Shown: one piece after another, positions 56,866-64,000 of the stretch
Layout of the letters: each line of letters opens with the position of its first letter
Position numbering within the stretch: position 1 is the first letter of the stretch
Assembly: GCA_030268105.1 (NCBI GenBank)
Contig: BSDZ01000020.1
Location: forward strand, 264,001 to 328,000
Source of the DNA: Volvox africanus
Taxonomy: Eukaryota; Chlorophyta; Chlorophyceae; Chlamydomonadales; Volvocaceae
DNA length: 64,000 nucleotides
Direction: 5' to 3'
Position numbers and translations under genes: made by a program
Notes under the pieces: generated by a model
What the model was told of the DNA's origin: nothing
Seen by the model: the letters and a program-made list of their open reading frames with translations, nothing else
Databases searched by the model: none

Positions 56866-59800
56866 ATGGTGTTCAACTTTCACTCCGTACTGTCTCGTGC
56901 AGAGCCTCACAAGGCGGCAGCCGCTGCGAAGGCAGCGCCGGCCGTAGCCATCAAGGGCGCCTGGCAGAAGCGCGGGAGTGGGCAAAACCCGCACGCCCGG
57001 CCGCCCATGGCTCCCCCGGCGGCTGTGCCCGGGGCAGGACTCCGACCCGGGGCCTCGGGCGCACTTCCTGGCCGACCCGGTCCTTTGACGACCAGTGCCC
57101 AGGTGCGTCTCCGTCCCTTCACACCTCTCTGCCGGGTGTTCCCTTTTCGTCTTTCCCCCTTTTCCCCGCCGAGCGGATGGCTGCGTGTCTCCATGCGTGT
57201 GGTCCTTTAACAGCTGATTTCGCTTCTTATCCAAATATCTGTTGCCAGGTCAACATCTCATCGGGGGCGAACGGGAGACAGACGCTCAAGGTTCCCGGGG
57301 TAGGCCTTAAGCCACCCGGCAGCACACCCGTCGGCCGTATGCCGGGTGGTGGCGGGGGAGGCGGTGGGGTCACGGCTGGCCCGGGCGGGGTCAGCCGGCC
57401 GCAAAAGGGCCAAACCAAGGTGCGTTTAGTGCGGAGAAGGGGGGAGGTAAATGCAAGTATCATGTCTGGAAAAGCTAACTGCTGCTGTTGCTGATGTCAT
57501 GCGTTTGAGTTTGTGCTGGGCTTGACACTGGCCAGGTGAAGAAACCCTGCCAAAACTGGAAAGGGACACTGAGGCAATATCCAAATCAGACAGGAGTGTG
57601 GGAATGTGTGTGTGTGGATGGGGGGGAGGGCGAGGGGTGTGTATTCAAGGAGCCGCATGAGTGGTCTGGTGGTGTTACATATCCGCAGGTCATTAAGCTA
57701 CCCGCGCGTCCGGCCGTTCCCGATTCGGCCACAAACGGCACAGCGGCGAGCAACTACACTCTAGGCCGTGCGGCGGGCAAGCGCATTGCGCAGGTGAGCG
57801 ATCACATCTTTTATGACACGTTGTCGGTTGGGTCATAATCCGATGGTTAAGGGTTGGATAGTGTGGCTCCCGCATGCCTTACGTAGTAGGCAAGCTTTTA
57901 CCTGCGGCGATGTTTGGACCCGGCCCCAACAGCTGACGGGTTAACCAGAACTATTCAAACTCAAGTGCTTGTATTGAAGACGTAGCGTCAAAATCAACAT
58001 GATTGGGATCGATTTGTTTTGGATCAATTTGACAGGCATTGGAGCAGGGCGCCCTCACCGGTACTGGGCCTGCCAGCTTGGTTGGCAAGCCGGGCCTCGA
58101 TTCGCAGGGTGGCGGTGCTGCCGCTGCCGGTCCTGGTGCCGCTGGTACTGTTGCTGGCGGTGGCGGTGGAAGCCGCTGGGTGTGGCCTCCCTTGAGCGCC
58201 GCGGAGCTTGCGGCACAGGCGGCGAGGGACGGTGGTATGGTTGCCGTTGACGATCAGTTGGACGTTGGAGAGCTGTTGCGGCTAGAGGAGGAGTAAGCTT
58301 GGGTTTCATAAGGGACAGGGAGAAGCGGGTGATCTGAGTTTGAATTGTGAGGTGGTACGGCAAGCCCTTCAAGTTTGGAGATGGATTTCGTGGTGGCAAA
58401 AGGCAGCGGCAAAAAGAACAGATCCTTTACACACCTTCCATGTTTCCAACGGGCCATGTTGTGGGTTTGGGATTTTTTCATTTGGGGGCAAGTCGCGAGT
58501 AGGTTGCTGCAGTCCAACACTTAATTAATTAAGGTCGAGTACTCGATCTCCCTTCCCCCCCCCCCACCCGCGCTTAGCCGGAAAAGAAAGTGCCCTATCC
58601 TGCTTAACCTCCTCGTTCATTCAGGCAAATGCATGAGTTCATCTCGGGCGAATTGAAGGCCGCAATCCGCCTCAGTGAAAAACACTTGCGTCGCGCGCGG
58701 CAGCAGCAACAACAACAGCAACAACATGGTCAGGTGGCAGAAGGCCAGGGATGCGTTACCGGGACGGTACAAACCAAACGGGACGACGGGGCGCACCCTC
58801 AGCAGCATCAAGGGACGGCCTGGCAGACGGAGGCCGGGGCCGGGGCCTCGGGGCGATCTGACGCTGATGGCCGCCGCGCGAAGCGGCAGCGCGTTGCCCC
58901 GGTCGAGTCCTTACAGCCAGCGCTGTGCGACGCTCGGAGCCGGCTCCGAAGCAAGCGTAAGTTTATGAGGCTTCGCCATGAGACCCTCTCTTCATTGATT
59001 GACCAGGGTAACCAGGGCTGCATTGAGCAGACGATCTCCCCCGCTGGCTGTGTTGTTTCTCTTGCCCACAAACTTCTTTGTAAGGTTTTAGGGTTTAGTA
59101 GGTCCCCTGGTACGGCCCCACCTCGCTCTTCTTTTTCCTGTCTCACGTCATGTAAATGCAGTTCTCGTGGCCCCCACCAAGCTCTCCCGGCGTGAGGAAC
59201 GGCTGCCCGGTTGGCAGCCTCCCCTGGAGCTGATTCTGGAGCGAGCTCGGGAGCGCACACGGACGGTGGTGGACTCCCTCCTTAGGTGGGCCTTACCCGT
59301 TGTCCTGCGCAGATCTGTACGGTACCTTAACGTATTCTCAGGCAGCAGGAAATGGAGGAGTCAAATTTCGTCATCCATGGCGCTTTGTCGTTTCAGCACA
59401 GCTCCGAGTATCATCTTGAACCTTTAACCCTCGCTTTGACGCGGTTTCGTGGTCGCCTATGGCAGCCAACGAAACAGTGCATCGCTTTGCCCAGTGTCCC
59501 TGTTGATATCGGTCGCATGTTGGCGTGTGTAACGTACAGCGCTGAAATCAATGTCCCCAATACAGGGCTTCGGAGCGTGCGGTTTCAGTCGCGATGCGTG
59601 GAGTACGGAAGCAAGCTACGGAGCGCAGAGCCAGGCTCAGGGGCGGCAACGGAGTAAGTGAAGTGTTGAGTTCAGGGGCCGGGAAGTAACGATGACCTAG
59701 ACCTAGGGGTAAGGGGCTGAGGATGCCATATGAACGCACGTAAGGCATAGGTAGCTTGCAGATAGGCAGGGTTGCATCTTGCAAGGATTTCCAGTATTCC

Positions 59801-62800
59801 AAATAGTATGGTTGCGGTCGCGGCAGCACTATCTGCGATGCTGTGACTGGCAGCGCATGTTGGCGCTCCGATGTTCTGGAGCGTTCTGGAGCGCCCGCGG
59901 GGTTTGCGGAGAATGAAGGGTAAGCGTGTGAACCTGTTCTGCTCATGTGCATGTAGGCCGCGGAGGCAGGTGAGCAATGTGGAGAGGTGGATCCGGACGT
60001 AAGTCCCGGGGTAAAGATGAGCGGTGGTGGAGGCTCCAGGGAGGGTGATCGCCGGGGGACCGGCGGCAGACACGGCGGTGCGGCGCAGGTGGCTGCAGAC
60101 GCTGAGGGGGACCTCGACCAGGACGGCGTGTACGCGGCCGCGATCGACCAGGTGGGGATCATCCTAGCTTCTGGAGTCGCGCAGCAGGCAGGGGGCAGGG
60201 AGACCCTCGGACATTGTTGTCTTCTTGCATGTCGCATAAAGTTACAGTAGCTACCATCGACGAGCCCGTCAGCCGATGCTCGGACTTGATTCATAGTGAT
60301 GCATGTGTTCTATTTGTGGAAGTCCGGTACTCCAGTAACCATGACCTGTGGAAAGCCTTAAACTCTCATCGGATCATCTTCTCGCCCCTACCCTAAAATG
60401 TGGAGGAACTCACCAGCTGCCAATCGCATCCAGTCTGTACTGGCCTCTCCTGAATCGCGGCTGTTCCCCGATCGCTCCGGGATCGTTGCAGGTTTTCGTG
60501 CTCTTGCAGGAGGCCTGGGCGGGCGACATGATGGGCGTCCTAAGGGAGAGGGGGGCGGTTCGCGGCCGCCCAAGGTTGCAATTGTGTGCCCTGCTGTACA
60601 TCGCCGGCAGGTGTGGACGTCAGTGTGTGTGGAGGGGAAAGTCAGAGTGTGTGTTCCCGCCGTAAGTTTTCTTGCGTCTCTATGGTGTAAAGTCTCACTT
60701 ACGATATAGAGAGACAAGGGAAGTGGAAGGGAGAGAGGAGGTGCGAAGAGCTGGCTAGGAAGGGGGTCTACAGGATAGTCATCGGTAATCACTGCACCAC
60801 AGGGTACTAACGCGATGCCTCTTACGCTGTTACATCCTTGCTGCTTATCGGAATGTGCGCAGGTTTATTCACGCAGTTGATATGTTAGGTAAGACTCTCT
60901 CCGCGCAGCTTCAGGGCACTAGGGGTGGGATTTTATTGCTGTTTCGTATAGTACCACATCAGTCTTTAGAGCTTTGCTTCGCCTGGCTCTTTTTGGGGTA
61001 CGATCTGTGGACAGAGGGCACATGAATAACAATGTATTGCTTGCCTTAACGGTGACCTGTTGCTGGTTATGCTGCAGTGTATCGCCGACGCAGCCCCCGG
61101 GCGCTGGTAGATCTGCTGCGGGAGCAGCTCGACTGGGCGGTGCCGCTGCTGTGTCACGTGGACGGGGAGCCAACTATGGCGACCTTTGTGTCAGAGCGGT
61201 TGAAACCCGCTTGGGGTAAGTGAAGGTGTGATACGAGTAATTACATAGCTGTGAATGACGAAAGCCTTCATGTCGGAGGTCCTGCTGTCGCCATCCTGGG
61301 GTCAGCGGGGCTTCCACTCGAAAATGACTTGAAAGAACCGTCCGCTTGTGTTGTTGTTAAGGCGGAGCTTATTGAAGTGCAAACGGAAGCGAAGTTTGAA
61401 CAGAACAGAGAGCGGTGAGACCTGTACAGAGTTAGCACAGAGTGTTGGATTGTAGCATAGGGTTAGTACAGAGTGTGTGAACCGGTTGAAGGAGGGCAAC
61501 GACTCGATTATGCAATCAGACCCCGTGTCTTCATCGCACTTTTCCTGCACCCTCCCTGTCCTCGAAAGAAAGGCGCCCTCACCCTTGCCCTCGCCACGGC
61601 GGGTTTCCTTCTTTCCTGATCCTCTTAAACATGGATCGCTCATCTCAACACCCTGGACTCGCCTGGCCGCCCGCAGCTAACACGTGGGCAGCTACCCTCT
61701 TAGACCTGCTGGCCGTGTCGTATGCGGGCGAAGACCGAGAGGGCAATAACGAAATGGAGTTTGTGGCGCGATGGTGCGTGCAAATCTCTATGCTTGGGAA
61801 GCGCATGGACGGTCGCCCGTTTGTAAACTCCATTTATACGCATCCCGTGTACGTGTGTCGCATAGGGAGGCTTAGCTTCACCCGTGGCCACTACCCGGCA
61901 GTAGTCCCTACCTTCCCCTGTGTTTCGGGGCACCTTCATCCGTTCACCCCTAGGGATGTTGACTTCTTCGAATTCAGTGATTTTCCCATGTATGGTCGTG
62001 TGTCCCATGTAAGGGATTCTGATGAAGACTGGGAGGCGGGCATGGAGGATGCCGGTGGAGTAGAGGCGGCGACGGATGCACTGGAGGAGCTGCAGCGCAT
62101 TGCGGCGGCGGCGGCAATAGCACAGCAGCAGGGATCACAACTGGACATCTCCGAACTGAGGTATGAGCTGTAGATGTCGTTACACCAACGCATCCAAAGT
62201 ATGCACCCTATTGAACGATTAGGAGGGTAAGCAGGGCACAGCACCAACACTTTCTGGTTGTGGGACGTTGGCCCAGGCGCTTGAGTATTGATGCATGCAT
62301 CATCGCAGTTACGTAGGTACGTATTTGTTGTAGGTACGTATTTAGGCTTCTCCAAAAAAGGCGAAACAACCCCACGTCATTCCTATGCTCCCTGTCTCGG
62401 CAGGGCATCCGGACGTGCGACATCGGTGTCCAATGGCAAGCAGGGCACAGGACGCATGGCCTCCGCCAGCGGCGGTGGCGGCCGCGTCATCCGTCCGGCG
62501 TCTGGCTCCGCTCGTCTGGGAGTCGGCAGCAGCGCTGCCGGCGGTGGGACTGGCCCTGCAGCTGGCGGAGGCGGCTCTAATACGGCAGCAGCAGCCGGAC
62601 ATGCAGGCAAGACTAGTGGTTCCCAGCCCCAGGTAAGAAATGCGTTACTAGTCTTTTCAGCTGCTGTGCATGGCATAGATGCGACTTCTGAAGGTATAAC
62701 TCCATTTTAAGTCCTGAACATGCTTTACAACCCCTGCAGGTGATGGAGGTCGACAGTCTGCGCGGGGTCGTAGTGGCGGGCAGCCAACGGCCCATGGCCG

Positions 62801-63955
62801 GCAGCAGGATGGCAAAACACGTCGCCCGGCTTGACCCTGTCCGGCCTGCGCACATGTAAGTGAGGGCGTGGCCATGGCCGTGGTCCACTCCACCCGTGGT
62901 GTACTCAACTGGGCCCCAGTGCCATACTTCACAAGTCCATCCCCCGATGGACCAAACCTGACGCTGCAAATTTCATTTGGCTGCTGATACCTAGGCTGAC
63001 AACAGACTTGTGCAATGTTGAAAAATGTGAAAGGAGCGGCAAATTTGTCGTTGTTTATGTAACTATGTATGCATGCATTTTACGAATGCATCACGCGTTA
63101 GGGAGGCTATCATTTCACGCTTCAGCGCTCCTTATCAAAACCAGGAACACGACTTGTTTCGTATCGCAGGATGCCCGCCATAATTGCCCGACCCATTATT
63201 CAAGTCGCTCCAGATCCGCCACCCGAGCGGCTGGCGGCGTTACGGGAGGAACACCGTCGGAAGCAGCGTTGCGGCGGGGCGGCCGCCAACCTCGCGGATC
63301 TCTTCGATAAAGAGGCAGCCGCACCGTCGCCTGCTGCGGCCGCGATAGCAGCACTTCCGGCTGGGGGAAAGAAGGACCGGAAAGGCGCAGCAGCAGCAGT
63401 GCCACCGGCGCTGCCATTTTCTATGCACGCCTCGCCGGACCGGAGAGCTGGCAGGGCCGCTGCCGCGCCCATCCTCGGCGGCGACGGCACTGCGAACCGA
63501 GTCGTCGGGAGTCCTGGCGGCGCTGCCGCGTGTTCGGAGTCTTCGACGGAGGTTGGGCCGACGCCGATGGACGATGGTGGAGGGCGCCACCGGTCACGGT
63601 TGCCGGGGCTGGACGGAGGCGCCGCTGGCGGCGACGTTGGTGGCCGCGCCACGTTTGGCCTTGCCCGGGGGCTCTTCACAGATATGGAGTCAGGCGAAGG
63701 TTAGAATTAAACGTTATTTGGCACGTGTCCTGGTTCGCCTTAAATAGCCCTGGAAAAGGAGGGCCATTCCTCTAGGTGTTCTTTGGTTGCCAGGTGGCCT
63801 TTTACTGTTCATCGATCTCTTCACCTGTGTTCCGTTATGCGATTCTCTTCCGGCTTTCGCTCGTCCTGATCTTCCGGTTTCGCCGCCATGCAGCTCCCAC
63901 CGTCAAGTTTAACCCGGGAGGGGAGGGCGTTTTCAGCCAGGTCGCCACTTTCCAG
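56866..63955 (+). CDS. Large low-complexity helical protein, continues past right edge
   Basis: Exons that keep phase: 56866-57102, 57249-57419, 57689-57793, 58048-58292, 58625-58956, 59162-59285, one starting 59342 (end unresolved), 59566-59653, 59957-59998, 60089-60151, 60492-60610, 60863-60888, 61078-61215, 61677-61773, 61954-62160, 62404-62632, 62740-62855, 63170-63699 and 63894-63955, where the frame is still open. Gly/Ala-rich linkers alternate with helical segments: SGELKAAIRLSEKHLRRA, APTKLSRREERLPG, PLELILERARERTR, MGVLRERGAV and ALVDLLREQLDWAVPLL. A Gln run lies near 58699-58726 and an acidic stretch (DSDEDWEAGMEDAGG) near 62010. It may be a nuclear or scaffold protein; no catalytic motif is seen. 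The first exon may start at ATG 56866, or at an acceptor (56903) joined to the previous gene. Confidence 0.6.
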
Positions 63956-64000
63956 GTAAGCTCTGGTTGGATGTGTCATGAACGGCGAATACCAGGAAGA

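Noticed and set aside
1..64000. tRNA or rRNA genes
   Set aside because: No cloverleaf with the conserved A/B box sequences or rRNA core segment was recognised by eye. A tRNAscan or Rfam run would be needed to exclude them fully.

Overview
The window is nuclear DNA from a green alga of the Chlamydomonas/Volvox (volvocine) group. This rests on GC-rich exons split by many 100-500 bp introns, long Ala/Gly/Gln/Pro low-complexity stretches inside proteins, TGTAA polyadenylation motifs shortly after several stop codons, a flagellar SHIPPO protein, and a secreted proline-rich extracellular-matrix-like protein. No bacterial operon, viral module or CRISPR array is present. Exon models were built by hand from splice consensus, reading phase and protein plausibility. 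For seven of the eight full models with recognised domains or transit peptides, and for the conserved C-terminal side of the eighth, the joined exons give one open frame divisible by three.

Layout from left to right: a TIR-domain protein (+, 8-1398, possibly 5' truncated); an FSP1/AIFM2-like FAD oxidoreductase (+, 3320-6184); a PPR-like organelle protein with a 540-residue low-complexity N-terminus (-, 12671-7166) and a minisatellite in its last intron; the beta subunit of electron transfer flavoprotein (-, 16413-14032); a 1366-aa acidic protein ending in SHIPPO/PGP repeats (+, 17426-23170); two predicted chloroplast TPR proteins head to head (-, 27994-24753 and +, 28337-30784); a short-chain dehydrogenase (-, 34121-32109); and a weakly supported membrane protein (-, 37023-35607).

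From 38.2 to 46.1 kb the DNA is AT-richer and gene-poor. It holds a strongly biased but unrecognised gene end (-, 38660-38249), a hairpin-forming repeat, a small His/Gly-rich membrane protein (+, 41737-41961) and two further coding-like fragments.

The right part has a secreted DOMON plus copper type II monooxygenase with a 40-residue tandem Pro-rich tail (-, 52439-46129). Divergent from it is an unrecognised multi-exon gene (+, 52889-56561) that may be continuous with the large low-complexity gene running off the right edge (+, 56866 to beyond 63955).

The genes serve different compartments (mitochondrion, chloroplast, flagellum, extracellular matrix, nucleus or cytosol) and do not form one pathway. 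The clearest shared structural features are the head-to-head pairs and a 12-14 bp palindrome (GACCC-RY-GGGTC) scattered through introns, intergenic DNA and two exons.
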